From assembly GCA_020137815.1 (NCBI GenBank), contig CM035356.1, positions 4,875,789 through 4,939,788 of the forward strand: a stretch of 64,000 nt of DNA, read 5' to 3'. Source of the DNA: Hormiphora californensis. Lineage: Eukaryota > Ctenophora > Tentaculata > Cydippida > Pleurobrachiidae. The notes below the pieces were generated by a model. The model worked only from the letters and a program-made list of their open reading frames with translations, had not been told where the DNA came from and ran no database searches. Positions 39,201 through 52,406 of this stretch are shown one piece after another. The position numbers and the translations under genes were made by a program. The stretch's first letter is position 1; the number at the start of each line of letters is the position of its first letter.

Positions 39201-41090
39201 GACCTGAGACTATGCTTAAACGATTCAGAAGGTCCGATTTTGGGGGGGTCTTCTGAGAGACATTTTGCTCCTACTTCAACCGTTTTTGCTGTAATTGCGA
39301 AAAACAAATTCTATGAAAAGGGCGAAAGCTAAAATCCAATATCCTGTAATTAGGGAATTTTAGCTAAGAAAGGACCGAACCTATGGAAAAATGTGTAACA
39401 AGCTAATTCCTTCACTATTTGGTCCATATGGGTCCCTATAATCACCAAAAACAAAATCACAAAAAATCCACGATGGCGAAGATGGGTTTTTGTTTTTCGC
39501 AATTACAGCAAAAACGGTTGAAGTAGGAGCAAAATGTCTCTCAGAAGACCCCCCCAAAATCGGACCTTCTGAATCGTTTAAGTATAGTCTCAGGTCTCTA
39601 CGATCAGTCGTTTTTGAGATACAGGGAATTTATTTATTTCTGAAATGATGGCTTTAACAAAAAAAACTCTGTACAGCTTATCTCAAATAAGGACACGCCC
39701 AAAATTTATGGCCACTTAGATAATCGTTAGACGCAACTTTTCACCAATTTACAGCTTTTACATGTTTTCGGAACTTTTCCAAAAAGGGCGTTAAAGTGGA
39801 AAAAAAGAAATCCATCTCAGGACCGGAAATCAGCTCGGATTGCAAAAAAATTTTTTGTGGTTATTCACCTTCATGTCCTCTTCAAATCCCCAAATTTTCA
39901 TGCTCCTATCTTTTAAAAAAATTTTTTGAGATGCCAAAAACGTATTTACAGGACATATTTTAAACAGCTGTAGCAAAAATATGAATTCGACTTGAGAGCT
40001 CAAATTGCATATTTGAGGTCTCCTTGGCATGGCCTACAACCCTACGGTGAGAGATTTCCCTGCACTCGAAAAAATTTTTTGGTTAGCGTACCCTTAATAG
40101 ACTTAGATTTCCTTAATTCTTGTGTACACTAGAGGGAATACATAAAGTACAAATAGTACTGCACTATAATATATTTCCATTCTTAGTGAGATCACGGATG
40201 ATCAACTCCCCCAGTTCCAAAATCACCTTTCAAGTGCTCAAGATCCCCTATTTTCCTTCCCTCCTGTGCTGTCTCTCGCAATGTCACATGCACCCTCTTT
40301 CTAGGTATGAGAGGGTACAATCACTTTGGTAACGAAGTTACCCCTCCCTTGCCGGCGCGCGAGCCGCGAAGTGTGAGGTGTCTTCGATACCAAACAATCA
40401 CTCACCTTTCTAGTACTAAAAACTCTAAAATCACTCACCTTTCTAGTACTAAAAACTCTAAAATCACTCACCTTCAGCTCTTTTACGGTAAGATTCTGAA
40501 TGTCAGCCTCGTTTCGTATGGAGAGGAGGGAGTTCTTGGGGGGCTGTAGACAGCACTTCTGTAGTGCCCCTCGGGTCTCACACGGATGAACATTCGCTGT
40601 GGAGAATAGAACTTCATGGGGGTAGTTGGGGAATACTGGGGGTAGTTGGAGAAATGAGAGAATACTGGGGGTAGTTGGAGAATTGAGAGAATACTGGGGG
40701 TAGTTGGTGAATACTGGGGTAGTTGGAGAAATGAGAGAATACTGGGGGGTAGTTGGAGAATTGAGAGAATACTGGGGGTAGTTGGGGAATACTGGGGTAG
40801 TTGGTGAAATGAGAGAATACTGGGGGTAGTTGGAGAAATGAGGGAACACTGGGGGTAGTTGGAGAATTGAGAGAAGTGTGGGCAGGCAGTTGGGGTTATA
40901 ATGTGTATCAGAAGACCGGATACTGGACGAGAAAGACAGACAGACGGACATACAGACAGAGTACAGACCCACAAACAAACTCACAAACACACTCACAAAC
41001 ACACTCACAAACACACTCACAAACACACTCACAAACACACTCACAAACACACTCACAAACAGACTCACATGTAGAGCAGCAACTTCCCAT
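27246..41090 (-). CDS. RNF34/RFFL-like RING E3 ligase lacking the FYVE-like domain
   Basis: Five exons close in phase: 41090-41069, 40596-40472, 36080-36015, 33936-33787 and 27302-27246, giving only 139 residues. The N-terminus MGSCCST offers a Gly-2 myristoylation and Cys palmitoylation site, as the acylated N-termini of RNF34/RFFL do. Next is the SAP-like stretch TVKELKDILENYCVDYKGC, then a C3HC4 RING: CKIC, CVLLECGHFVCCLSC and DCPICR, ending RTVHVFRG. The final block closely follows vertebrate RNF34. The FYVE-like finger and long linker of RNF34 are absent. RING proteins of this group add ubiquitin to substrates at membranes. The gene spans 13.8 kb because introns 2-4 are packed with repeats. 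It is divergent from the LDLa gene. Confidence 0.87.
28709..33066. repeat. 34-bp satellite, about 128 copies, in intron 4 of the RING gene
   Basis: Unit CAGATTCAGTGAGAATCAGG plus GTGTATCCTGTCTG. It is extremely homogeneous; most units differ only at one site, GTGTATCC or GTGTCTCC. The order of the two forms is not random, with runs such as A,A,A,C,C repeated. Rare indels occur near 29881, 30455-30510 and 30695, and GTAGATTCA variants cluster towards the right end (32240-32620). Flanks at 28645-28708 hold degraded units. Confidence 0.95.
33067..33786. other. Rest of RING-gene intron 4
   Basis: AT-rich. It has an inverted ATATATTGG/CCAATATAT pair at 33100-33136 and a (CTATG)n pentamer run at 33637-33665. 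Nothing coding is seen. Confidence 0.45.
33938..34390. repeat. ~32-bp minisatellite at the RING exon acceptor
   Basis: About 14 copies of GGGTAATGTGTCGTTACCAA plus GGTGATGGAGG. The array runs into the acceptor of exon 4: on the gene strand the last unit becomes ACATTACCCATCCATCAG. Confidence 0.9.
34590..35612. mobile_element. Foldback element, shared-core family copy A
   Basis: Inverted arms of about 500 bp meet near 35095. The outer ends read AATCCTCCCAAATCG and CGATTTTGGAGGATT. The core (CCTGAGGCCAAAACCATAAG, GATCAGCGTCCTCG, TCTGGTTAATTAGATAATTG) recurs in the elements at 45337-47045 and 59664-60600. No coding frame. Confidence 0.8.
36212..36279. repeat. (GA)n microsatellite
   Basis: About 33 GA units in RING-gene intron 2. 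Confidence 0.95.
36640..37535. repeat. 15-bp minisatellite (TGTGTACTGTGTCTG)n
   Basis: About 60 copies, with ATTG and short-unit variants. Because 15 is a multiple of three, frames stay open on both strands for over 300 codons (VCVYC- and THRHS-type repeats). It lies in an intron and shows no codon preference, so it is not coding. Confidence 0.93.
37930..38038. repeat. Imperfect palindrome, 109 bp
   Basis: CAGGAACCGACCGAA and its inverse TTCGGTCGGTTCCTG bracket a central CAGTCACGTGACCTA segment. A small MITE or a regulatory hairpin are both possible. Confidence 0.55.
38060..38470. repeat. GA-rich degenerate purine tract
   Basis: Irregular GAGA/GGAG-rich sequence without fixed unit, in RING-gene intron 2. 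No gene. Confidence 0.6.
38704..40093. mobile_element. TTAA-flanked foldback transposon, copy 2
   Basis: Same terminal sequence as the copy at 8949 (GGGTACGCTAACC, then a CGAGTGCAGGGAAATCTCTC block) with TTAA at 38700-38703 and 40094-40097. The centre differs: about 150 bp of extra loop at 39320-39480. It lies in RING-gene intron 2. No transposase. Confidence 0.85.
40388..40472. repeat. 32-bp tandem copies of the RING exon 2 donor
   Basis: On the gene strand the donor after CTGAAG reads GTGAGTGATTTTAGAG, and AAAG|GTGAGTGATT recurs twice more at 32-bp spacing, the units separated by TTTTTAGTACTAG. Three good 5' splice sites therefore follow one another. Confidence 0.88.
40610..40880. repeat. 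~30-bp minisatellite in RING-gene intron 1
   Basis: Units of AATACTGGGGGTAGTTGGAG plus AATTGAGAG in full and shortened versions, about ten copies. It begins within 15 bp of the acceptor of exon 2 (40597). Confidence 0.85.
40973..41068. repeat. 12-bp minisatellite made of donor sites
   Basis: (ACTCACAAACAC)n, on the gene strand GTGAGTGTGTTT repeated about seven times directly after exon 1 (41069). Every unit contains the consensus donor hexamer GTGAGT. Confidence 0.9.
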
Positions 41091-41494
41091 AAAACCGCAT
41101 TTTACACCGGGTCCCTAATCATGATATCTGGCACTAGAGGTATTAGGGTTAGTATAAAGATCACTTTTATTGAATGATAGATCTAGCACTAGAAGTATTA
41201 GGGTTAGTATAAAGATCACTTTTATCATGATAGATCTGGCAGTAGAGGAGGTATCAGGGTTTAGTTAGGTTGCTCCACAATGACTATATTATAGAATTGC
41301 TAAATTCATTCAATTTCTTGTCCTCTCTGTAATAATTACGAAATGCTGATGATTGACGTGGCCTCCGCCTTTTTAACACCATTTGTTACGTCTACCATTC
41401 GGCAATGTTTAGTCTGTGACGATCCTTTAAAACAACCCACCACAATTGCCAACACCAATCTCAAACACCACTTCTCTCATTCTCAACTCTACAC
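41091..41494. promoter_or_regulatory. Divergent intergenic between the RING and LDLa genes
   Basis: 404 bp between two start codons facing away from each other. It contains two and a half direct copies of a ~65-bp unit with GTATTAGGGTTAGTATAAAG (41120-41270). Likely a shared promoter region (inference). Confidence 0.55.
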
Positions 41495-42643
41495 ATGATG
41501 ATGATCGCTCTCGTCTTCGTTTCCTGTATCCTTGCCTCCGTGGCTGCTGACGACTGCGGCGAGGGCTTCTGGGAGTGCGACAAACACGACCAGTGCATTC
41601 CCGCGGACTACAAGTGTGACGGGTATGACGATTGTGATGATCTCTCTGATGAGGCCCACTGCGACAACTCTGATAACATCGAATCCTGTGAGTGGACGTG
41701 TGCGGATGGTGGGTGTATTTCGGAGAGCCAGGTGTGTGATGGGGAGTTTGATTGTGAGGACCAGTCGGATGAGGATTCCTGTCGTCACCACCACGACGAG
41801 CTGAAGAGTGCAGGCTGTGGGGACGGGGAGACTGAGTGTGCGGATGGAACATGCATCCTGTCCGGCTGGTGGTGTGATGGTATGGTGGACTGCGACAACG
41901 ATGAGACCGAGTGTCCTCCCGATAACCTGGAGAATGTCTGCTCTGAGAAGGAATGGATGTGTGATAATGGGCAGTGTATTGCTAGCGTGTGGCACTGTGA
42001 CGGTTCTCCCGATTGTCAGGACGAGACAGATGAGGATAACTGTCCTCCTGACAACATCGAGGAAGAGGAGGAAGAGGAGGATGCTGAGGAACCTTCGGGA
42101 GACAACCTTGAGTCGGCCGATGACGATGCTGAGGAAGAGGAGGAAGAGGATGCTACGGACGATGCTGACGACATCAAGGCCGAGGATGCTACGGAAGAGG
42201 TAGAGGAGAAAGATTCTGCTGCACCCATCAAGGCCGAGGAAGCTACGAAAGAGGTAGAGGAGAAAGATTCTGCTGCACCCATCAATGCTGAGGAAGCTAC
42301 GGAAGAGGTAGAGGAGAAAGATTCTGCTGCACCCATCAATGCTGAGGAAGCTACGGAAGAGGTAGAGGAGAAAGATTCTGCTGCACCCATCAATGCTGAG
42401 GAACCTACGGAAGAGAAGAAAAAGGATGATGCTGAAGAGATCAAGGCTGAGGATGCTGAGGAAGAGGAGGAAGAGGATGCTACCGCTACAGTGGGAAACA
42501 TCGAAGATGACGAGGAAGCCAGCATCTGTAATGATTACCAGTTTGCTTGCCAGAACGGCGAGGGATGTATCCCAATGAACTGGAGGTGTGATGAGATGGA
42601 CGACTGCAGGGACAAATCTGATGAGGCTGGATGCGATTACTAA
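41495..42643 (+). CDS. Secreted LDL-receptor class A repeat protein 1
   Basis: Intronless frame of 382 residues. Signal peptide MMMIALVFVSCILASVAAD. Four LDLa modules follow ([56 protein letters not shown]), then about 150 residues of strongly acidic sequence with a 19-residue repeat (ATEEVEEKDSAAPINAEE, four copies), and a fifth LDLa (CIPMNWRCDEMDDC). The SDE calcium-binding signature is present in most modules. No membrane segment is seen, so it is secreted. It lies head-to-head with the RING gene and has a damaged duplicate at 49080-49974. Ligand unknown. Confidence 0.88.
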   Translation: MMMIALVFVSCILASVAADDCGEGFWECDKHDQCIPADYKCDGYDDCDDLSDEAHCDNSDNIESCEWTCADGGCISESQVCDGEFDCEDQSDEDSCRHHHDELKSAGCGDGETECADGTCILSGWWCDGMVDCDNDETECPPDNLENVCSEKEWMCDNGQCIASVWHCDGSPDCQDETDEDNCPPDNIEEEEEEEDAEEPSGDNLESADDDAEEEEEEDATDDADDIKAEDATEEVEEKDSAAPIKAEEATKEVEEKDSAAPINAEEATEEVEEKDSAAPINAEEATEEVEEKDSAAPINAEEPTEEKKKDDAEEIKAEDAEEEEEEDATATVGNIEDDEEASICNDYQFACQNGEGCIPMNWRCDEMDDCRDKSDEAGCDY

Positions 42644-43206
42644 GTGTTTGAGTTTTCCCATTATCTTTGAGTTTTGATGTTTAGTTTCCATACAACTGAA
42701 ATGACTAATTTCACTTGATCACCACTGCTCACCACCCATCATCGAACATCTGCACAAACCACGGAAACATTTTGGGGCTGATGCATAGTTCACTGTGTTA
42801 ATTGTAAGTATCATGAGCATACTGAAAGGTCCGGCATCCTCTTCAACGGCTGAAATTTGACCATTTCCAAGTAGTGAAGGCAGGTCTGGTGAATAACTTG
42901 GAGATATAGTGCTCGGTAATCAAGTTGCTCTTGAAGATGCGTTGCTTCGATAGATTTTTGTACTCTGAGTGAGGGTGAAAACTGAGACCCCCGGGGCCCA
43001 GGGATACAGCCTCGGCGCCCGGCGGAGCTGAAGGTGGCAGGGCCCCCGCTAGCAGGGTCCAGGTGCTGCAAGCCCCGGTGGGAGTCGTGGGGGCAAAGTC
43101 CCCAGAAAACTTTAGCAGTTTTTGATCATTTTTTTGCCCCAGAAATGCATTCGAAAAATATAAATTCGAAAAGTGTGCGAAAATGAAAATATTTTTTGTA
43201 AAATCA
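42644..43206. repeat. 3' flank of LDLa gene 1, duplicated at 49975-50530
   Basis: Near-identical to the flank of the second copy, from the stop codon through TTTTTTGTAAAATCA, where similarity ends. It carries a GC-rich element at 42985-43115 (core GCAGGGTCCAGGTGCTGCAA). Confidence 0.8.
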
Positions 43207-44138
43207 TATCAGAGAATACTTGATTTTTGTGCGCGCGCAGTAAACGCGCAAATATTGCGCCGCGCGGCGATGTTTAAAATCTGTCGCAAGCCATCGCATT
43301 CCATCGAGAGATTTTCCGCAGCGACCACGCTGATTCCAGGAAGCAGTACGAGTGATTTCCGAACTGGGACTGGGTAGGTGTTGGGTGCCCCGGGGGCCGG
43401 GGGGTGAATTTGGATCCATCGCATCCTATTCTCGCTCCGCGAATAATAGGATCCCGGCCCGTTGAGAGCAAGAACTCACGTGCGCGCGATATAAAGCACG
43501 TTTTCAGCAGATCGCGCGTGATAGACCGTTTTTGGAGACCTTTTTAGCTGACCTAGCACTACTCAAAGGTCAAGTATGGCCTCATTTCGCATCGTGATGA
43601 ATCGGCGGGTATTTTCCCATACTCACAAGGCCATGACGATTCCCCCAGTACCCGCAGGTTGTTCCAGGACCGAGTAGGAGCTTGCAGCCAGGTCTTTAAA
43701 GAATTGCTCATGTTTAGCGTCAATTTTGACCCACTATTCCTCAAATGCTGATACTCGCGGGTATTTTCCGTAAAAATAGAGACAATTATCTGCTAGGAGC
43801 AACAAACGAGATGCAAATCGGTTCAGTAGTTCCTTGCAGCCAGGTCTTTGAAAAAGTTTGCTCTAAAATCAATAACGCGCCGGAGGCCTAGATGTGAGAT
43901 CGATCTCGGTCGCTGCGCGACCTCGATCTCACTCAGGCATCAATGTGGCCAAGGGGTGAATGTCTTTTTCAGAGTTGCCCTCCAGGAAAGTGGGAGGAAG
44001 GGGTTCAAACACACACACACTTGATTGATTTCAATAATCTATGCATACTTGATTATACATTTTATTTTATGACCAAAAAAGGTCGCCCCTCATTTCATAT
44101 AAATCTCACTCCCCTCATCTTATAAATTGGTAAAAAAA
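43207..44138. other. Intergenic, nothing recognised
   Basis: Includes a CpG-rich stretch at 43225-43270, GC runs at 43378-43402 and otherwise unique-looking sequence. No exon supported on either strand. Confidence 0.45.
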
Positions 44139-47680
<3,542 letters not shown>

Positions 47681-48865
47681 CTGAAAGGATTAGTGTGAGG
47701 TACGGTGAGGAATTATGTGTGGTGAATGTGGGTCTTTGAAAAATGAATTATATATTCACCCATATATGGGACATGGGTCTTTGAAAAATTCAAAATTCCA
47801 GGCTGTAGAGTAACGGGTGACAACTAAAAATTGTTACAGATGATTAGAATTGAGATTATCGGAGTGTGAAACAAAGTTAATTTCGTTCAAAATTGACTGA
47901 AAAATCATTCTATCGCTGCCCCGAACAGAAGCTGTAACTCAAAAAGAACAGGCGCTAGAGGTGCTAGAAAAGTAAGTGTGTAAATTTCAAGTACTACATG
48001 CTTTGGTAGGTCAACAGGAAATGATGCGATATCGCAATGAAAATGAATTTTTTTAGTTTTTCCCGTTGTGTTATTCTGATTCAAAATTGTCTGAAAAATC
48101 GTTCTATCACTGGCCTGAAGCTGTATCTCAAACGGGGCCGGCGCTAGGGCTCACAGAAAAATGTCCAGATTTTTAGTTGTCACCCGTTATAGTTTATTAT
48201 AGAGGGAGGCAGAGTATTATAAGACTAGAGGGAGGGAATTTAATTCCGGTAGATCTCGAATTAATTCCCACACGGAAATTACTCTCCTAGGTCTCCTAGG
48301 ACTGTAATCTGTAGCAGTGCAGGGGCCGTTATTTGCACATTTGTATATCTCTTGGCTCCTGGTACATTACAGGTATTACATGTGCTAAGTACTACAGTGT
48401 TATTATATGTCTACTGTATAAGTACATGTGTAGCTAGTAGGTATACAGTCTAGAAACGTGTGTAATGTGTGTAACTTGTAATTCTTGTAGGTTACTTGTT
48501 ACAGGGTTAGGGAGGCCATCAAGCAAGCTGCTGTAAAGATAACAAAACCGTGTTAACTAACCCCTAGCAGCTCGACTCCCTTACACAAGGGCACCACTCT
48601 ACCAACTATGTACTGTTATGACTCCCTACTATGATCGTCACTATACTGTCATGATTTGGTCATTGGTCAAATATATTATAAGAGGGGCCTGACATCAATC
48701 ATCACATTGTCTTATTGGATATAACTGTGTAATATTATTATAGCCCACATATTACACGCACTATGATATTATTATACGCTGTATTACTAGGGGGATATTT
48801 TGATTATCACATTCATGTGTACATCTAGTTGATATAATGAAGCATAGTAACCGTGTGAATAACCT
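47681..48865. other. Intergenic or intronic, one foldback
   Basis: Holds the foldback at 47808-48190 and otherwise AT-rich sequence. I looked here on the minus strand for missing GH47 exons and saw none. Confidence 0.45.
47808..48190. mobile_element. Short foldback with TAACGGGTGACAACTAAAAAT ends
   Basis: The left end TAACGGGTGACAACTAAA is matched by TTTAGTTGTCACCCGTTA at the right. Inside are two diverged direct copies of a ~110-bp segment containing CTGAAAAATC and GGCGCTAG. Confidence 0.7.
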
Positions 48866-49079
48866 GCAGTTACTACATTAACCACGTGTTAATCATGTTA
48901 ACCACGTGTTAACACCACGTGTTAATCATGTTATCTACGTGTTAACATCAAGTGTTAATCATGTTAACCACGTGTTAACACCACATGTTAATCATGTTAT
49001 CTACGTGTTAACATCAAGTGTTAATCATGTTAACCACGTGTTAACATCATGTGTTAATCATGTTATCCACGTGTTAATC
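48866..49079. repeat. GTTAACCACGTGTTAATCAT minisatellite joined to LDLa copy 2
   Basis: About 6-7 units built from GTGTTAAC/ACGTGTTAATCATGTTA. The array ends exactly where similarity to LDLa gene 1 begins (TCTTCGTTTCCTG), replacing the original start codon and first signal-peptide residues. Confidence 0.85.
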
Positions 49080-49974
49080 ATCTTCGTTTCCTGTATCCTT
49101 GCCTCCGTGGCTGCTGATGACTGCGGCGAGGGCTTCTGGGAGTGCGACAAACACGACCAGTGCATTCCCGCGGACTACAAGTGTGACGGATATGACGATT
49201 GTGATGATCTCTCTGATGAGGCCCACTGCGACAACTCTGATAACATCGAATCCTGTGAGTGGGTGTGTGCCGATGGTGGGTGTATCTCTGAGAGCCAGGT
49301 GTGTGATGGGGAGTTTGATTGTGATGACCAGTCGGATGAGGATTCCTGTCGTCACCACCATGATGAGCTGAAGAGTGCAGGCTGTGGCGATGGGGAGACT
49401 GAGTGTGCGGATGGAACATGCATCCTGTCCGGCTGGTGGTGTGATGGTATGGTGGACTGCGACAACGATGAGACCGAGTGTCCTCCCGATAACCTGGAGA
49501 ATGTCTGCTCTGAGAAGGAATGGATGTGTGATAATGGGCAGTGTATTGCTAGCGTGTGGCACTGTGACGGTTCTCCCGATTGTCAGGACGAGACAGATGA
49601 GGATAACTGTCCTCCTGACAACATTGAGTCGGCCGATGACGATGCTGAGGAAGAGGAGGAAGAGGATGCTACGGATGCTGACGACATCAAGGCTGAGGAA
49701 GCTACGGATGCTGAGGAAGAGGAGGAAGCTGAAGACATCAAGGCTGAGGAAGCTACGGAAGAGGAGGAAGAGGAGGAATGCTGAAGACATCAAGGCTGAG
49801 GATGCTACCGCCACCGCTACAGTGGGAAACATCGAAGATGACGAGGAAGCCAGCATCTGTAATGATTACCAGTTTGCTTGCCAGAACGGCGAGGGATGTA
49901 TCCCTATGAACTGGAAGTGTGATGAGATGGACGACTGCAGGGACAAATCTGATGAGGCTGGATGCGATTACTAA
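49080..49974 (+). pseudogene. LDLa protein duplicate, start replaced and frameshifted
   Basis: Duplicate of 41507-42643 with very high identity through four LDLa modules. Two lesions: the MMMIALV start is gone and the open frame instead runs back into the minisatellite (possible start at 48906, giving a repetitive NHVI-type leader), and a frameshift near 49775 in the acidic region brings a stop (EEEEEEC, TGA). The fifth LDLa ([14 protein letters not shown]) continues in another frame to 49974. The acidic region also lacks the KDSAAPINAEE repeats. It could be a recent pseudogene or, if the frameshift is an error, a divergent gene with a novel N-terminus. Confidence 0.75.
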
Positions 49975-50530
49975 GTGTTTGAGTTTTCCCATTATCTTTG
50001 AGTTTTGATGTTTCCGTACAACTGAAATGACTAATTCCACTTGATCACCACTGCTCACCACCCATCTTCGAACATCTGCACAAAACACGGAAACATTTTG
50101 GGGCTAATGCATGGTTCACTGTGTTAATTGTAAGTATCATGAGCATACTGAAAGGTCCGGCATCCTCTTCAACGGCTGAAATTAAACCATTTCCAAGTAT
50201 TGAAGGGAGGTCTGGTGAACATCTTGGAGATATAGTGCTCGGTAATCAAGTTGCTCTTGAAGATGCGTTGCTTCGATAGATTTTTGTACTGCGATTGAGG
50301 GTGTAAACTGAAACCCCCGGGGCCCAGGGACGCAGCCCCGGCGCCCGGCGGAGTTGTAGGGGGCAGGGCCCCCGCTAGCAGGGTCCAGGTGCTGCAAGCC
50401 CCGGTGGGGGTCGTGCGGGCAAAGTCCCCAGAAAACTTTAGCAGTTTTGAATCATTTTTTGCCCCAGAAATGCATTCGAAAAATAAAAATTCGAAAAGTG
50501 CGCGAAAATGAAAATATTTTTTGTAAAATC
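49975..50530. repeat. 3' flank of LDLa copy 2 (segmental duplication)
   Basis: Matches 42644-43206, including a GC-rich element at 50315-50440. Together with the gene this is a direct duplication of about 1.5 kb, 7.5 kb apart. Confidence 0.8.
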
Positions 50531-50574
50531 ACGCTCAAATTTGAAGCACGCGCTCTAAACTTGCGTAGAAGTTT

Positions 50575-50677
50575 TTATTAAATCGCGCGCTACGTCAAAA
50601 TAAAGTCCGTTTCAAGCGACTTGACGTCAAGTCGCTTGAAACGGACTTTATTTTGACGTAGCGCGCGATTTAATAAA
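50575..50677. repeat. Perfect palindrome, 103 bp
   Basis: TTTATTAAATCGCGCGCTAC runs into its exact inverse around the centre GACGTC at about 50626. The right arm is also repeated, diverged, at 51019-51090. Confidence 0.85.
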
Positions 50678-50715
50678 TTGACCCGTAATTCTTGGAATTT
50701 GGCGCATTGCGCGTG

Positions 50716-50984
50716 TAAAGTCCGATTTTTAATAAAGCGAACCGCAAAAAATTCCCACGCACCGTGGGAAAGTTTTTTGTCGGTTGTTTCGATCATATCT
50801 CTGGCTCCTGATAAGATAAAGACTTGATCCTGGTTGCGTTGGAAAGAGAAAAATGTAATCTTTCCAATGCGACCAATGACAAGTCTCTATCTTATCAGGA
50901 ACCGGATTTAGCACGCGCAAATAGAATTATATTATTATTAATGCGCGTGAGCGGTTCGCATTATTAAAAATCGCACTTTATTTA
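50716..50984. mobile_element. Foldback with GCGAACCGC/GCGGTTCGC arms
   Basis: TCCGATTTTTAATAAAGCGA and inverse near 50950-50984, with an inner CTGATAAGATAAAGACTTG inverted pair. The inner arms also resemble those in 52195-52275. Confidence 0.65.
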
Positions 50985-51276
50985 CAAAGGGGAAATCCTG
51001 AATTTCCAGGAATCTCAGGTCAAGTCGTTTGAAACGCACTTTAGCTAATGCGGACTGCTATTTTAGACGTAGCGCGCGAATCAATAAATACTGCAACGGC
51101 ACGCCAAAGGCGCGGCCGCGCGGGTTGGAAGAAAAATCTCATTTAAAAAAATTTCGGTTTGACGCGTTTAAAAAAATTCAAAAAATTGATTTGGCATGCG
51201 CTGCAGACCCCAAGTGCGCGCGTTTTCCACGGCTTCTAGGGCCTGTAGCATAGGCCAAAAAATTGATCGTTTTTTT

Positions 51277-51430
51277 AATGAGGCCCCTCGGAAATGTTCA
51301 AGTCATGCACAATCAAGTCACGCCCACCAATCACAGCTCAGAACGCGCGGAGTGTTTCGCGCGTTCTGAGCTGTGATTGGTGGGCGTGACTTGATTGTGC
51401 ATGACTTGAACATTTCCGAGGGGCCTCATT
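51277..51430. mobile_element. Perfect palindrome MITE, 154 bp
   Basis: Arms of about 72 bp (AATGAGGCCCCTCGGAAATG inwards to GAACGCGCG) are exact inverses around a GAGTGTTT loop. High identity of arms suggests recent origin. Confidence 0.85.
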
Positions 51431-52100
51431 TTTCTCTTTTTCCCTCCATTATCCCTCCATTATCCGAACTGTAAAAGTGAGGACGCGTCTGCATCGCCCC
51501 TGCTTTTAGGCCAAGAGAAGTGGGACAATGATGTGCCAGGGGCGGTAGCCTCGGTCAGGGGCTGTGGGGGCAGCGCCCCCGCAGGCAGGGTCCAGGGGCA
51601 ATTCAAAATTTCGCAGTTTTCATTGATTCTTTTTGTTTTGTTTTTTCAATTTTTCTTCTTTTCTCTCTCCGTCTTTTTGGCCTGGGTGTCCGTGGACACT
51701 CGGACGCCCACGAGCGCAGTCCCTGAAGTGTGCACCTCTGACCTCAGAGAGAGCCCAGTGGGCACGTTACATTTTATTTGTAGCCATCATTATTTCGATG
51801 ATGAGAGCCGCACACTGCACACTGCACCGCTCCTGTGCAGGAAAGATGGTTGGGAGAATGACATTTTTGGGGGGAGGGAGGATTGGGCACCGGGCGCTTG
51901 CAAGCGCTTGCAAGCGCTATGATTCAGAAAATCCTTACTAATGAATTATATTGATATCTGTGTTAAATTATAATCAGTGGGTGTAGGTGTGGGATGTGTT
52001 TACTGTTTATTCTTAAACTCCATGTATGTGTGTGCACTGCATGTATACAACTGCTGGTAACATGGGGCATGAGTTGTGGAATACTTCAAAAGCTAATGGT
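51431..52100. other. Gap with a GC-rich element, otherwise unrecognised
   Basis: GC-rich core at 51540-51605 (GGGGGCAGCGCCCCCGCAGG). An open frame at 51533-51922 begins inside that element and has no recognisable domain. A (GCTTGCAAGC) tandem lies at 51896-51918. Confidence 0.45.
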
Positions 52101-52366
52101 TATAGTCGAATTTTTTAATCAAGGGACAGGGGGCCGCACATTTACAAAAGTATTTTTGCGCATGCTAAACGTTTTCGCTTATATCTCCCGTTCCTGATAA
52201 GATAAAGACTTGATCTTGGTTACGTTGAAAAGGTCTTAAAATTATCTTTCCAACGCTTCCGGGTTCAAGTCTTAAGATTGCCAGGAACTTGATCTCGATT
52301 ATCACACGCAAAAAGACTTTTGTAAATGCGCAGCCCCCTGTCCCTTGATTAAAAAATTCGACTATA
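52101..52366. mobile_element. Foldback MITE, TATAGTCGAATTTTTTAAT ends
   Basis: Left TATAGTCGAATTTTTTAATC and the exact inverse at 52347-52366; 266 bp with an inner CTGATAAGATAAAGACTTG/TCTTAAGATT pair. It follows the last seen exon of the fucolectin-like gene. Confidence 0.8.
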
Positions 52367-52406
52367 GAAGGGTGTCTGTCGGTGGTATCACACTTGTAAT
52401 CTGTAC

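Noticed and set aside
40301-41068. 255-residue frame with SVFVSVFV and SPTTPVF repeats
   Set aside because: Combines two intronic minisatellites with one real 125-base exon of the RING gene.
41489-42691. 400-residue frame antisense to LDLa gene 1
   Set aside because: Shadow of the acidic and Cys-rich coding strand; no domains, whereas the plus frame has a signal peptide and five LDLa modules.
51533-51922. 129-residue plus-strand frame with hydrophobic stretch
   Set aside because: Starts inside a dispersed GC-rich repeat and the hydrophobic part is a T-rich run; no family match.
52165-52406. C-terminal extension of the fucolectin-like exon reading into the foldback
   Set aside because: A good splice donor at 52406 precedes it, and the added sequence is transposon arm.
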